A stretch of DNA of 64,000 nt from Pseudomonadales bacterium (GCA_024234735.1 JACKNV010000001.1:310001-374000), one strand, 5' to 3'; positions 34,938 to 44,107 are shown, numbered from the stretch's first letter. The notes: generated by a model not told the origin, from the sequence alone. Numbers and translations are program-made.

Positions 34938-35741
34938 TCAGGGCTGGTGAAGCACCAGTTCCAGCACCATTTTGGAGCCGAAAAAGGCCAGCACCAGCAG
35001 CGCGAAGCCAGCCAGGGTGAGGCGCACGGCGGTAATGCTGCGCCAGCCGCGCTGGTAATGCCCCCACAGCAGCACCGCCAGCAGCAGCCAGGCACCGAGC
35101 GTCAGTACTGTCTTGTGTACAAGATGCTGGGCGAAGATATCGTCCAGGAACAGAAAGCCCGCGACGATGGCGACACTCAGCAGGATCTCCCCAACCCACA
35201 GCAATTCGAACAGCATGGTTTCCATCAGTTGCAGGGGGGGCAGAATCTGCACCAGGCCGCGGGTATGGCGGTGCTTGAGCTGGTGGTCCTGGGCCGCCAG
35301 CAGGGCCGCCTGGGCGGCAGCCAGGGTGAGTACCGCATAGGCCAGGATGGAGGCGACGATGTGCACCAGAATGCCCGGCGCCAGGTCGGTACGGATGGCG
35401 GCGCTGTCCGGGGCATAGGTGGAAACCAGCACCGACATCGCCGCCAGCGGGAAGAGAATGACCAGCAGGTTCTGCAGCGGGCGCCTGGCAAGGGAGATGA
35501 TGCAGGCCACATTGATGACCAGGAAGATCAGCGCCGAAATACGGTAAAAGCCCAGGTTGACCCCCCCTGGCTGGAAGATGCTGTCCCAGGCGACCACCGC
35601 GTGACACAGCAGGGCTACCAGCGACAGCCCGAACACCGACCGGGTAATCTGCTGGCGCTGCTGGAAGATATGCAGCAGTTGCAGCGCCGTCGCCGCCAGG
35701 TAAAGCAGCGCGGCAATGGGGGCGAGGATTGCGTCAGGCAT
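34938..35741 (-). CDS. ypjD: Inner-membrane CcsA-like protein YpjD
   Basis: A 267-residue membrane protein with eight predicted hydrophobic segments and a cytochrome-c-assembly (CcsA/ResC) type fold (ILVHIVASILAYAVLTLAAAQAALLAAQDHQLK, WVGEILLSVAIV, HKTVLTLGAWLLLAVLLWGHYQRGW). Ypjd proteins lie next to corB and have been proposed to act in cation export; the heme-handling function of the CcsA family is not shown here. The conserved His residues in HIVAS and HKTVL are retained. It starts at ATG 35741 and faces away from ffh. Confidence 0.85.
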   Translation of the reverse strand: MPDAILAPIAALLYLAATALQLLHIFQQRQQITRSVFGLSLVALLCHAVVAWDSIFQPGGVNLGFYRISALIFLVINVACIISLARRPLQNLLVILFPLAAMSVLVSTYAPDSAAIRTDLAPGILVHIVASILAYAVLTLAAAQAALLAAQDHQLKHRHTRGLVQILPPLQLMETMLFELLWVGEILLSVAIVAGFLFLDDIFAQHLVHKTVLTLGAWLLLAVLLWGHYQRGWRSITAVRLTLAGFALLVLAFFGSKMVLELVLHQP

Positions 35742-35758
35742 TTAGGGCCCGCTCATAT

Positions 35759-35893
35759 TATCTGAGTTGGCCCCCCGGGCTGGGCCGGAAAAAGCGCTAC
35801 TCTTCGTTACTCGTCGTTCATTTGGCGCGACCAATCAACTCTCCTCGCGCCTCGACTAGCGCTTTCTCCGGCTCAACAGGGCCAACTCGGATA
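35759..35893. repeat. Three nested inverted repeats between ypjD and ffh
   Basis: Outer arms 35759-35773 and 35879-35893 match at 14 of 15 positions, middle arms 35784-35799 and 35857-35872 at 15 of 16, and inner arms GGCGCGA (35824-35830) and TCGCGCC (35845-35851) are perfect. Together they form one long interrupted hairpin of 135 bases in the divergent spacer. Confidence 0.9.
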
Positions 35894-36002
35894 GTGTGAA
35901 CAGGCCCTGGCTTGGGGGTTCGCCCCGGGTAACGTATACTGCGGCCTTTGTACCGATTTGTCCCCCCGTAATCAATAGCGACAAAGCGCCGAGAGATTTC
36001 CC

Positions 36003-37391
36003 ATGTTCGAAAGCCTGAGCGATAGACTGTCCCAGAGCCTGCGCGGTATCAGCGGCAAGGCCCGGCTGACCGACGAAAATATCCAGGATACCCTGCGCGA
36101 AGTGCGCATGGCGCTGCTGGAGGCCGATGTGGCCCTGCCGATAGTCAAGGACTTCGTGGATACCATCAGGCAGCGCGCGCTGGGTCAGGAGGTGATGAAA
36201 AGCCTCAGCCCGGGGCAGGCCTTTCTCAGGATCGTCCAGACCGAGCTCGAGGAGGTCATGGGCGCGGCCAACGAGGGCCTGAACCTGGCGGTCAAACCGC
36301 CAGCGGTTATCCTGATGGCGGGGCTGCAGGGTGCCGGTAAGACCACCTCGGTGGCCAAGCTGGCCAGGCTGCTCAAGGAGCGGGACAAGAAAAAAGTGAC
36401 CGTGGTCAGTGCCGATGTGTACCGCCCCGCGGCGATCAAGCAGCTGGAGACCCTGGCGGGGGAAGTGGGCGCGGACTTTTTCCCGAGTACCGCCGAGCAG
36501 AAGCCGGCGGATATCGTCAGGGCGGCAATCGACCATGCCCGTATCCAGTTCAGTGATGTACTGATCGTGGATACCGCGGGACGCCTGGCCATCGACGCGG
36601 ATATGATGGCCGAGATCGCCCAGTTGCACAAAATCGCCCAGCCTGTGGAAACACTGTTCGTTGTGGATGCCATGACCGGCCAGGACGCGGCAAAAACGGC
36701 CAAGGCGTTCGATGAGGCCCTGCCCTTGACCGGCGTGATTCTCACCAAGGTGGATGCCGATACCCGGGGCGGTGCCGCCCTGTCGGTGCGGGCGATCACC
36801 GGCAAGCCCATCAAGTTTCTGGGGGTAGGGGAGCGCACCGCTGCGCTGGACCCCTTCCACCCGGACCGTCTCGCCTCGCGCATTCTCGGCATGGGCGACG
36901 TGATGTCCCTCATCGAGGAGGCGGAGCAGAAGGTCGACAAGGACAAGGCCGCGCGTCTGGCCCGCAAGGTGAAAAAGGGGCAGAAATTCGACCTGGAGGA
37001 TTTTCGCGACCAGTTGCAGCAGATGAACAATATGGGCGGTATCACCAGCATGCTGGACAAGTTGCCAGGCATGGGCAACATGGCGCAGATGGCGCAGCAG
37101 AACATCGATCTGAAAATGTTCGCCCGCATGGAGGCGCTGATCAATTCAATGACGCCCCGCGAGCGTCGCAATCCGGAACTCATCCAGGGGTCTCGCAAAC
37201 GCCGTATCACCCAGGGGGCCGGTCTCCAGGTCCAGGACCTCAACCGCCTGCTGAAGCAGCACAAGCAGATGCAGAAGATGATGAAGAAGATGAAGGGCGG
37301 GGGCATGGAGAAGATGATGCGCGGCCTTAGCAGCGCCATGGGTGGCCGCGGCGGCATGGGCGGGCCCCCCGGTGGAATGCCGTTCCGATAA
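36003..37391 (+). CDS. ffh: Signal recognition particle protein Ffh
   Basis: A 462-residue SRP54 GTPase. The N domain covers residues 1-85. The G domain has GLQGAGKTT (G1), DTAGR (G3), TKVDADTRGGAAL (G4) and GERTAALDPFHPDR (G5). The C-terminal M domain is methionine-rich (QQMNNMGGITSM, MQKMMKKMKGGGMEKMM), where signal sequences and 4.5S RNA bind. Ffh brings ribosomes making membrane proteins to FtsY. The following rpsP-rimM-trmD-rplS cluster is the conserved E. coli arrangement. A Gly/Met-rich C-terminal tail is somewhat extended. Confidence 0.98.
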   Translation: MFESLSDRLSQSLRGISGKARLTDENIQDTLREVRMALLEADVALPIVKDFVDTIRQRALGQEVMKSLSPGQAFLRIVQTELEEVMGAANEGLNLAVKPPAVILMAGLQGAGKTTSVAKLARLLKERDKKKVTVVSADVYRPAAIKQLETLAGEVGADFFPSTAEQKPADIVRAAIDHARIQFSDVLIVDTAGRLAIDADMMAEIAQLHKIAQPVETLFVVDAMTGQDAAKTAKAFDEALPLTGVILTKVDADTRGGAALSVRAITGKPIKFLGVGERTAALDPFHPDRLASRILGMGDVMSLIEEAEQKVDKDKAARLARKVKKGQKFDLEDFRDQLQQMNNMGGITSMLDKLPGMGNMAQMAQQNIDLKMFARMEALINSMTPRERRNPELIQGSRKRRITQGAGLQVQDLNRLLKQHKQMQKMMKKMKGGGMEKMMRGLSSAMGGRGGMGGPPGGMPFR

Positions 37392-37451
37392 GGTACGGAA
37401 TTCACTAAAAAAACTCTGCTCCCGGGGGTTTCAAACCCGGCCGCTTTTCCG

Positions 37452-37484
37452 TATGATACGCCACCTTTCCGGCCCCGGTGCCGG
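37452..37484 (+). promoter_or_regulatory. Possible rpsP leader: -10 TATGAT and short G+C hairpin
   Basis: TATGAT at 37452-37457 is a good -10 element but has only a weak -35 match upstream. CCGGC (37469-37473) and GCCGG (37480-37484) form a five-base stem followed by GTTTTG. It could be an ffh terminator or an attenuator before rpsP; neither reading is strong. Confidence 0.3.
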
Positions 37485-37548
37485 GTTTTGTCGTGGGCGA
37501 TGCTGCGATTAGGTGGCAAATCCCAAAAAAATCAGGAAGTTCAGCAAA

Positions 37549-37794
37549 ATGGTAACAATTCGTCTTGCCCGTGGCGGCTCCAAGAAGCGCCCTTTTTATC
37601 ACCTCACCGTGTGTGACAGCCGCAATGCCCGCAACGGCCGCTTCATCGAGCGTGTCGGCTTCTTCAACCCGGTTGCCCGTGGTCAGGAAGAGCGCCTGCG
37701 CGTCGACAACGAGCGCGTCGCCTACTGGCAGGGCCAGGGCGCCCAGCTGTCCGAGCGCGTCGCCAGCCTGGTGAAGGACGCTGCCGCGGCCTGA
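37549..37794 (+). CDS. rpsP: 30S ribosomal protein bS16
   Basis: An 81-residue protein starting at ATG 37549 with AGGAAG ten bases upstream; twelve extra in-frame codons upstream are not used. MVTIRLARGGSKKRPFYHL and GRFIERVGFFNP are diagnostic for bS16. The C-terminus (LKDAAAA-like VKDAAAA) is normal. It is the first gene of the rpsP-rimM-trmD-rplS operon that couples ribosomal proteins with ribosome assembly and tRNA methylation. Confidence 0.98.
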   Translation: MVTIRLARGGSKKRPFYHLTVCDSRNARNGRFIERVGFFNPVARGQEERLRVDNERVAYWQGQGAQLSERVASLVKDAAAA

Positions 37795-37814
37795 GCCGCG
37801 TGGTCGGGGGGTTG

Positions 37815-38375
37815 ATGTCCATACCCTCGGCGGAAGACGAACTGCTGGTGGTCGGCAGGATCACCGGCGTATACGGTATAAAGGGGTGGGTAAAAATCCA
37901 CTCGTTTACCGAGCCCCAGGAGAATTTTCTCGGGTTCGGGAAGTGGACGTTGCGGCGTCGCGGCGAACTGGAGCCGGTGCAGTTTGATGCCGGCCGGGCG
38001 CAGGGCAAGGCGCTGGTGGCCCACATTGTGGGGGTCGATGACCGTACCCTGGCCGAGTCTTTCAGGGGCCTGGATGTGCTGGTACCCCGGGGCTGCCTGC
38101 CCAGGCTGCAGGCCGGGGAGTATTACTGGAGCCAGCTACAGGGCCTGCAGGTCTGGTGCCGCGATGCGGGCCGGCCCGACAGTGCAGGCAGGGTGTTGCT
38201 GGGCACGGTGGATCACCTGCTTGAAACCGGTGCCAATGACGTGCTGGTGGTCAAGCCGTCGACAGGCAGTATCGACCAGCGGGAACGGCTCATTCCCTAC
38301 CTGCCGGGCGATGTGGTGACCCGGGTGGGTCTGGCCGATGCGGTGATCGAGGTCGACTGGTATCCCGAGGAGTGA
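37815..38375 (+). CDS. rimM: 16S rRNA processing protein RimM
   Basis: A 186-residue protein taken from ATG 37815 with a G-rich ribosome-binding site; an in-frame GTG lies at 37800. ELLVVGRITGVYGIKGWVKIHSFT is the RimM N-terminal beta-barrel motif, and EYYWSQLQGLQV begins the PRC-barrel C-terminal domain (NDVLVVKP, RLIPYLPGDVV). RimM binds uS19 and helps to mature the 30S head. It lies twenty bases after rpsP and forty before trmD. Confidence 0.97.
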   Translation: MSIPSAEDELLVVGRITGVYGIKGWVKIHSFTEPQENFLGFGKWTLRRRGELEPVQFDAGRAQGKALVAHIVGVDDRTLAESFRGLDVLVPRGCLPRLQAGEYYWSQLQGLQVWCRDAGRPDSAGRVLLGTVDHLLETGANDVLVVKPSTGSIDQRERLIPYLPGDVVTRVGLADAVIEVDWYPEE

Positions 38376-38415
38376 CCGGGAGCCAGGCCGGGGAACGGGA
38401 GGAAGACGGGGCGCG

Positions 38416-39168
38416 ATGCAGTTTGCAGTGGTCAGTCTGTTCCCCGAGATGTTTGCCGCTGTCAGCGACCATGGGGTTACCGGCAGGGCGATAAAACAGG
38501 GTCTGGTCGGCCTGAGTCATTGCAACCCGCGTGACTTCACCAGCGACCGGCACCGCACCGTGGACGACCGGCCGTACGGCGGCGGCCCCGGTATGTTGAT
38601 GAAGATCGACCCGCTGCAGCAGGCCATCGCCGCAGCCCGGGGGTCGGTCCCGGCCGGGGCGAGAGTGGTTTACCTGTCGCCCCAGGGCCGGCGGCTGGAT
38701 CACGCCAAAGTGGTGGATTTTGCCAGGGCAACCGCCCTGGTGTTGATCGCCGGTCGCTACGAGGGGGTGGATGAGCGCCTGCTGGACAGCGATGTGGACG
38801 AGGAAGTGTCCATTGGCGACTACGTATTGAGTGGTGGCGAACTGGCCGCCATGGTGGTGATCGACGCAGTGACCCGCCAACTGCCGGGAGTGCTGGGGCA
38901 TGAATTGTCGGCACAGGAGGATTCCTTCGCCGGGGGTTTGCTGGACTGCCCACACTATACCCGGCCGGAGGTGTATCACGGTCGGTCGGTACCGGAAGTA
39001 TTACTCAGCGGCAATCACGAAGAGATTCGCCGCTGGCGCCTGAAGCAGGCACTGGGCAGGACGCAGGAGCGCCGCCCCGATTTGCTGCAGGGCAGGGCGA
39101 TGACGCCCGAGGAAGAGCAATTGTTGGCGGAATATCTCCGCGAACGGGTATCAACTACAGACCGCTAG
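38416..39168 (+). CDS. trmD: tRNA (guanine(37)-N1)-methyltransferase
   Basis: A 250-residue SPOUT-class enzyme making m1G37, which prevents frameshifting. MQFAVVSLFPEMF opens the protein; PYGGGPGMLM and the trefoil-knot AdoMet site (VYLSPQGRRLD, LIAGRYEGVDER, EEVSIGDYVLSGGELAAMV) are all present, as is the catalytic Asp region HYTRPEVYHG. GGAGGAAG stands upstream of ATG 38416. Third gene of its operon. Confidence 0.98.
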   Translation: MQFAVVSLFPEMFAAVSDHGVTGRAIKQGLVGLSHCNPRDFTSDRHRTVDDRPYGGGPGMLMKIDPLQQAIAAARGSVPAGARVVYLSPQGRRLDHAKVVDFARATALVLIAGRYEGVDERLLDSDVDEEVSIGDYVLSGGELAAMVVIDAVTRQLPGVLGHELSAQEDSFAGGLLDCPHYTRPEVYHGRSVPEVLLSGNHEEIRRWRLKQALGRTQERRPDLLQGRAMTPEEEQLLAEYLRERVSTTDR

Positions 39169-39205
39169 CTGTGAAGCTACGAAAGACACACAACAGGAGC
39201 GCACC

Positions 39206-39556
39206 ATGAGCACCAACAGTATTATTTCTCAGATAGAAGCTGAGCAGATGCAAAAAGAACTGGCTGAATTCAGCCCCGGTGATACCGTGGTCGTCCAGGT
39301 GAAGGTTAAGGAGGGCAACCGCGAGCGCCTGCAGGCCTTCGAAGGGGTCTGCATCAGCAAGCGCAACCGCGCCCTGAACTCCGCTTTCACTGTTCGCAAG
39401 ATCTCCCACGGCGTGGGTGTCGAGCGCACTTTCCAGACCTTCAGCCCACTGGTGGACAGCATCACTGTCAAGCGCCGCGGCGATGTGCGCCAGGCCAAGC
39501 TCTACTACCTGCGTGAACTCAGCGGCCGCGCGGCGCGGATCAAGGAAAAGCTCTAG
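39206..39556 (+). CDS. rplS: 50S ribosomal protein bL19
   Basis: A 116-residue protein from ATG 39206 with ACAGGAG upstream. The family core (FSPGDTVVVQVKVKEGNRERLQAFEGVCI, ALNSAFTVRKISHGVGVERTF, VKRRGDVRQAKLYYLR) is complete. bL19 lies at the 30S-50S interface. It is the last gene of the rpsP operon, and an intrinsic terminator follows. Confidence 0.98.
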   Translation: MSTNSIISQIEAEQMQKELAEFSPGDTVVVQVKVKEGNRERLQAFEGVCISKRNRALNSAFTVRKISHGVGVERTFQTFSPLVDSITVKRRGDVRQAKLYYLRELSGRAARIKEKL

Positions 39557-39581
39557 TCCCGGTTGTTGCCGGCGGTACTCG

Positions 39582-39610
39582 AAAAAGCGGCCCCTTGTGG
39601 CCGCTTTTTT
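39582..39610 (+). terminator. Intrinsic terminator after rplS
   Basis: AAAAAGCGGCC and GGCCGCTTTTTT form an eleven-base stem around a short loop, ending in a T run. It is placed 25 bases after the rplS stop and before xerD; the A run upstream could allow activity in both directions. Confidence 0.92.
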
Positions 39611-39627
39611 CGTGGTAATGTAGCGCC

Positions 39628-40536
39628 ATGCCAAGCGAACTCCTCACCGACCATCCCGAAATCGAGCGCTACATCGACGCCCTGTGGATGGAAAAGGGCC
39701 TCAGTGAGAATACCCTGACGTCATACCGCCGCGACCTGCGCCAGTTCAACGACTGGCTGGGGCGGGAGCACGGCAGCACGGTTACCCGCGCGGATCGCTC
39801 AGTGCTGCAGTCATTCCTTGGGGTGAGGCTGCAACAGGGCCGTTCGGCGCGCTCCACCGCGCGTTTCATGTCCTGCGTGCGCGGCTTTTACCATTACCTG
39901 CTGCGCGAGGGGCGTATTACCATCGATCCCACCCTGGACGTGGACAGCCCGAAATTGGGGCGGCCACTGCCCAAATCCCTGTCCGAGGCAGAGGTCGACA
40001 GGCTGCTGCAGGCACCCGAACTGGCAGACGCGCTGGAATTTCGCGACCGTACAATGCTGGAATTGCTATACGCCTGTGGCCTGCGGGTGAGCGAACTGAC
40101 GAGCCTGCAGATGGGGCAGCTGAGCCTGAACCAGGGCGTGGTGCGGGTGTTCGGCAAAGGCAGCAAGGAGCGTCTGGTACCCATGGGGGAGGAGGCGCTG
40201 CTGTGGCTACAGCGCTATTTCGCCGGCCCGCGGGCCCAGTTGCTCGGTGGCAAGCCCTGTGACGCGGTGTTTCCCAGCCGCCGCGGTCGCCAAATGACTC
40301 GCCAGACCTTCTGGTATCGTATTAAAATCTACGCACGGCGCGCCGGTATCCAGCGGGAGTTGTCCCCCCATACGCTGCGCCATGCCTTTGCCACCCACCT
40401 GCTCAACCACGGTGCCGACCTGCGGGTAGTGCAATTACTGCTTGGTCACAGCGACCTGACCACTACCCAGATCTACACCCACGTTGCCAGGCAGCGCATG
40501 CAGGAGTTGCATGCGCAACATCATCCCAGGGGGTGA
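39628..40536 (+). CDS. xerD: Tyrosine recombinase XerD
   Basis: A 302-residue site-specific recombinase resolving chromosome dimers at dif with XerC under FtsK control. The N-terminal SAM-like domain (IDALWMEKGLSENTLTSYRRDL) is followed by the catalytic domain with Arg in GLRVSELTSL, Lys in GKGSKERLVPMG, HTLRHAFATHLL (His-x2-Arg) and GHSDLTTTQIYTHV with the nucleophilic Tyr. The pairing with dsbC and then recJ-prfB-lysS downstream is conserved in E. coli and Pseudomonas, so XerD is preferred to XerC. Confidence 0.95.
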   Translation: MPSELLTDHPEIERYIDALWMEKGLSENTLTSYRRDLRQFNDWLGREHGSTVTRADRSVLQSFLGVRLQQGRSARSTARFMSCVRGFYHYLLREGRITIDPTLDVDSPKLGRPLPKSLSEAEVDRLLQAPELADALEFRDRTMLELLYACGLRVSELTSLQMGQLSLNQGVVRVFGKGSKERLVPMGEEALLWLQRYFAGPRAQLLGGKPCDAVFPSRRGRQMTRQTFWYRIKIYARRAGIQRELSPHTLRHAFATHLLNHGADLRVVQLLLGHSDLTTTQIYTHVARQRMQELHAQHHPRG

Positions 40537-40645
40537 GGAACCAATCCCGGTCGCCGCGTTCCAATGGGCGAGGGAGTCTATGCCGGTCGCTAGCGACGGG
40601 TTGTACTGTAAACCGGGCGCCCTGTCGCCCCTGAGAGGAAACGTG

Positions 40646-41395
40646 ATGAATTACCGGATATTTCGCCCCCTGATCGCCCTGGCGTTGACACTGTGTGCCA
40701 CCCTGGCGGCAGCCGGCGAGCCCGCCGATAAAACCGTTGCAGACAAGCTGCGCGCAGCGCTGGATTCTCCCTCCATGGGCCTGAAGGTGGATACCGTGGA
40801 AACCAGTGTGGTGCCGGGGCTCTACGAAGTGCAGTTCACCAGCGGCCCGGTGGTCTATGCCACGGCCAGCGGCGACTACATGATACTCGGCGACCTGTTC
40901 TCGGTGGGTGAGGATGGCTATACCAACCTTACCGAGAAGCGCCGCGATGGCCAACGCCTGGAAAAACTGGCGCAGGTGGACGAAAAAGACATGATCATTT
41001 TCTCGCCCGAGGGGGAGCCCAGGGCGCGCATGACCGTGTTTACCGATGTCAGCTGCTTCTACTGCCAGAAGCTGCACAAGGAAGTGCCGGAACTCAACAA
41101 GCGCGGAGTGGAGGTGCGCTATCTCGCCTATCCGCGTTCCGGCACGGGTTCCGCCGGCTACACGCAGCTGGTAACGGCATGGTGTTCCGATAATCGCCAG
41201 GAAGCGCTGACCCGGCTCAAGAACAAGGAATCCATGCCGGACAAGACCTGCGCCGACAATCCGGTCCAGGCCCAGTATGAACTCGGCCAGCAGTTGGGGG
41301 TGCGCGGCACGCCGGCACTGGTGACCGAGGAGGGGGCGCTTATTCCCGGGTACCAGTCGGTAGATCAGTTGATGGTCACCCTGGGCCTGGAGTAA
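40646..41395 (+). CDS. dsbC: Periplasmic thiol:disulfide isomerase DsbC
   Basis: A 249-residue protein from ATG 40646, seven bases after GAGAGGA; the frame is open to 40484 inside xerD. Residues 1-23 are a signal peptide (LIALALTLCATLAAAG). An N-terminal dimerisation domain (VADKLRAALDSPSMGLKVDTVE) is followed by a thioredoxin domain with the active site CFYC in FTDVSCFYCQKLH and the cis-Pro loop GVRGTPALV. DsbC rearranges wrong disulfides and is kept reduced by DsbD. Context xerD-dsbC is conserved. Confidence 0.96.
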   Translation: MNYRIFRPLIALALTLCATLAAAGEPADKTVADKLRAALDSPSMGLKVDTVETSVVPGLYEVQFTSGPVVYATASGDYMILGDLFSVGEDGYTNLTEKRRDGQRLEKLAQVDEKDMIIFSPEGEPRARMTVFTDVSCFYCQKLHKEVPELNKRGVEVRYLAYPRSGTGSAGYTQLVTAWCSDNRQEALTRLKNKESMPDKTCADNPVQAQYELGQQLGVRGTPALVTEEGALIPGYQSVDQLMVTLGLE

Positions 41396-41412
41396 TCCTG
41401 CCCCGCGCGAGC

Positions 41413-41452
41413 CGGGGGCCGCAATCGGCCAAATAATGCCCCAGGGCCCCCG
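41413..41452 (+). terminator. Possible G+C-rich hairpin after dsbC
   Basis: CGGGGGCC (41413-41420) and GGCCCCCG (41445-41452) form a perfect eight-base stem. No T run follows, so termination would need Rho or be incomplete. Confidence 0.4.
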
Positions 41453-41531
41453 AGCGCGTTGACAGTCTGGTGCCGACTCAGTACTGTTTCACACCTTTTC
41501 ATTGGCCCTCCTGGGCAACAGAGTTTAAGTC

Positions 41532-42722
41532 GTGGACGAGAAATTCAGGCGCATCGAGCGCCTCCCTCCCTATGTGTTCAACATCATCGGCGACCTGAAG
41601 CAGCAGGCGCGGGCGGCGGGCGAAGATATTATTGATTTTGGCATGGGTAATCCCGACCAGCCGACCCCCGACCACATCGTCGACAAGCTGGTGGAAACCG
41701 CCCGGCGCGGGGATACCCATCGCTACTCGCAGTCGAAGGGGATCCCGCGCCTGCGCCGGGCGATCTGCCAGTGGTACCAGCGCCGCTACCAGGTGGAACT
41801 GGACCCGACCTGCGAGGCGATTGTCACCCTGGGCAGCAAGGAGGGCCTGGCCCACCTGGCACTGGCAACCACCGGCCCGGGCGATGCCGTGCTGGTACCC
41901 AACCCCTCCTATCCCATACATCCCTACGGGTTCGTCATCTCCGGTGCCGATATTCGCCACGTCCCCATGGGGGATGACGAGAACGAGTTTTTCGTGGAAC
42001 TGGAGAAGGCCATCCACACCAGCTGGCCGCGGCCCAAGATGCTGGTACTGAATTTTCCCTCCAACCCGACTGCTCACTGCGTGGAACTGGAATTCTACGA
42101 GCGGGTGATCGCCATTGCCCGCGAGCACTCGATCTGGGTCGTGCAGGATCTGGCATACGCCGACCTGTGCTACGACGGCTATGTGGCCCCTTCCATTCTC
42201 CAGGTCGAGGGGGCCAAGGACGTCGCGGTGGAATTCTTCAGCATGTCCAAGAGCTACAACATGCCAGGCTGGCGGGTGGGGTTCTGCTGCGGCAACAGGA
42301 CCCTGGTGGCCGCGCTGGCACGCATCAAGTCCTACCTGGATTACGGCATGTTCACTCCGGTGCAGGTGGCGGCAATCGCTGCCCTGGAGGGCGACCAGGG
42401 TTGCGTGGAGAGCATACGCAGCATGTATGAATCCCGACGGGACGTGCTTTGCAATGGGCTGCAAGCCGCAGGATGGCCGGTCAAGCCACCCAGGGCGACC
42501 ATGTTCGTATGGGCCAGAATACCCGAGTTTTATCGAGAAATGGGCTCCCTGGAATTCAGCAAAAAACTACTGACAGAAGCCAAGGTGGCGGTCTCTCCGG
42601 GAGTAGGTTTCGGCGAGTTTGGCGAAGGTTTCGTGCGCTTCGGCCTGATCGAGAACGAGCACCGCACGCGCCAGGCCCTGCGCAGTATCAAGCGTATGAT
42701 CAAGAACGACGGCTTCGCCTGA
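41532..42722 (+). CDS. alaC: PLP-dependent aminotransferase AlaC
   Basis: A 396-residue class I aminotransferase from GTG 41532. FGMGNPDQPTPDHIVDKL, HRYSQSKGIPRLRRAIC, NFPSNPTAHCVELEFY, DLAYADLCYDGY and SMSKSYNMPGWRVGF (with the PLP-binding Lys in SKSY) match AlaC-type glutamate-pyruvate transaminases. The last Arg motif RFGLIEN is the carboxylate-binding site. It is placed before hom and thrC, as in Pseudomonas. Alternatives are related aspartate aminotransferases, but the SKSYNMPGWR sequence and context favour AlaC. Confidence 0.9.
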   Translation: MDEKFRRIERLPPYVFNIIGDLKQQARAAGEDIIDFGMGNPDQPTPDHIVDKLVETARRGDTHRYSQSKGIPRLRRAICQWYQRRYQVELDPTCEAIVTLGSKEGLAHLALATTGPGDAVLVPNPSYPIHPYGFVISGADIRHVPMGDDENEFFVELEKAIHTSWPRPKMLVLNFPSNPTAHCVELEFYERVIAIAREHSIWVVQDLAYADLCYDGYVAPSILQVEGAKDVAVEFFSMSKSYNMPGWRVGFCCGNRTLVAALARIKSYLDYGMFTPVQVAAIAALEGDQGCVESIRSMYESRRDVLCNGLQAAGWPVKPPRATMFVWARIPEFYREMGSLEFSKKLLTEAKVAVSPGVGFGEFGEGFVRFGLIENEHRTRQALRSIKRMIKNDGFA

Positions 42723-42775
42723 GGGTAGCCGCGCAGGGAACACAGGGTAACTACAGGATCAGCGAAGAAACAGGT

Positions 42776-44089
42776 ATGAGTGCAAAACCGGTAAGAATAG
42801 GGCTGTGCGGCCTGGGTACCGTCGGCAGCGGCACCTTCGAACTGCTGCAGCAAAACGCGCAGGTGGTCGCCGCGCGCGCCCAGGCGCCCCTGAAAATCGT
42901 GCACGTGGGCGTGCGCCGGGACAATCATCGCTGCGACCTGGGCGATACCCGGATCAGTCGCGATGTGCTGGAGGTGGCGGCCGACCCGGCGGTGGATATT
43001 CTGGTCGAACTGATCGGCGGCACAACGGTGGCGCGGGAATTGGTCGAAACCGCCATTCGCAACGGCAAACACGTGGTCACGGCCAACAAGGCGCTGATCG
43101 CGGAGTACGGCAACGAGATTTTCGCCCTGGCCGACAAGCACTGCGTGGAAGTGCGCTTCGAAGCGGCCGTGGCCGGCGGTATTCCCATTATCAAGGCGCT
43201 GCGCGAAGGACTGGCCGGCAACCGCATCGAGTGGCTGGCCGGAATCATCAACGGCACCGGTAATTTCATCCTCACGGAGATGCGCGACCAGGGGCGCGAT
43301 TTTCGCGACGTGCTGAGCGAGGCCCAGGCACTGGGTTATGCCGAGGCCGACCCGACCTTTGATGTGGACGGCATCGATGCCGCCCACAAGCTGGTTATCC
43401 TCGCCGCCATCGCCTTCGGTATTCCCCTGCAGTTCGCGGCCGTGTATACCGAGGGTATTTCCCGGCTCACGCCCCAGGACGTGGAGTACGCCCGCGAACT
43501 GGGCTATATCATCAAGCACCTGGGTATCGCCAAACAAAACGGTGCCGGAATCGAGTTGCGGGTGCATCCGACCCTGATTCCCGACCACCGCCTGCTGGCG
43601 GATGTCGATGGCGTAAAAAACGCCATCCTCGTGGAGGGCAACGCGGTCGGTCCCACGCTGTATTACGGCGCGGGTGCGGGCGGTGCGCCCACCGCGTCTG
43701 CCATCGTGGCCGATCTGGTGGATCTGGCGCGGGACATGGGTGCCGGGCAGACATGCCGGGTACCCCCCCTGGGGTTTGCCCGGGAGCAGTTGCGCGACCT
43801 GCCTATCGTGCCGATGGCCGAGGTGCAGACACCCTGGTACCTGCGCATGGAGGTAGAGGACAAGCCGGGGGTATTGTCGGCGGTGGCGAGTATTTTCAGC
43901 GAGCAGGGTATCAGTATCGAGGCACTGATCCAGAAGGCACCGGCAGAGGGCCAGAGCCGGGTGCAGTTGATCGTGCTGACCAACAAAGCCGCCCAGGGGA
44001 TGGTGGACCTGGCGGTGGCGTCCATCGAGGCGCTGGATACCATCTCCGGCAAAGTCACCCGCATTCGGGTCGAGGGACTGGACGGTTAA
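42776..44089 (+). CDS. hom: Homoserine dehydrogenase
   Basis: A 437-residue enzyme from ATG 42776; the frame is open much further upstream but that part runs antisense-free inside alaC and does not fit the family. RIGLCGLGTVGSGTFELL is the NAD(P)-binding loop, VTANKALIAEYG and AAVAGGIPIIKALREGLAGNRI hold the homoserine/active-site motifs, and ADPTFDVDGIDAAHKLVILA is also diagnostic. The C-terminal ACT domain (KPGVLSAVASIFSEQGISIEALIQ) gives threonine feedback. It reduces aspartate semialdehyde to homoserine. thrC follows 18 bases later. Confidence 0.97.
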   Translation: MSAKPVRIGLCGLGTVGSGTFELLQQNAQVVAARAQAPLKIVHVGVRRDNHRCDLGDTRISRDVLEVAADPAVDILVELIGGTTVARELVETAIRNGKHVVTANKALIAEYGNEIFALADKHCVEVRFEAAVAGGIPIIKALREGLAGNRIEWLAGIINGTGNFILTEMRDQGRDFRDVLSEAQALGYAEADPTFDVDGIDAAHKLVILAAIAFGIPLQFAAVYTEGISRLTPQDVEYARELGYIIKHLGIAKQNGAGIELRVHPTLIPDHRLLADVDGVKNAILVEGNAVGPTLYYGAGAGGAPTASAIVADLVDLARDMGAGQTCRVPPLGFAREQLRDLPIVPMAEVQTPWYLRMEVEDKPGVLSAVASIFSEQGISIEALIQKAPAEGQSRVQLIVLTNKAAQGMVDLAVASIEALDTISGKVTRIRVEGLDG

Positions 44090-44107
44090 CGTGCGGGGGA
44101 GCGCGCA

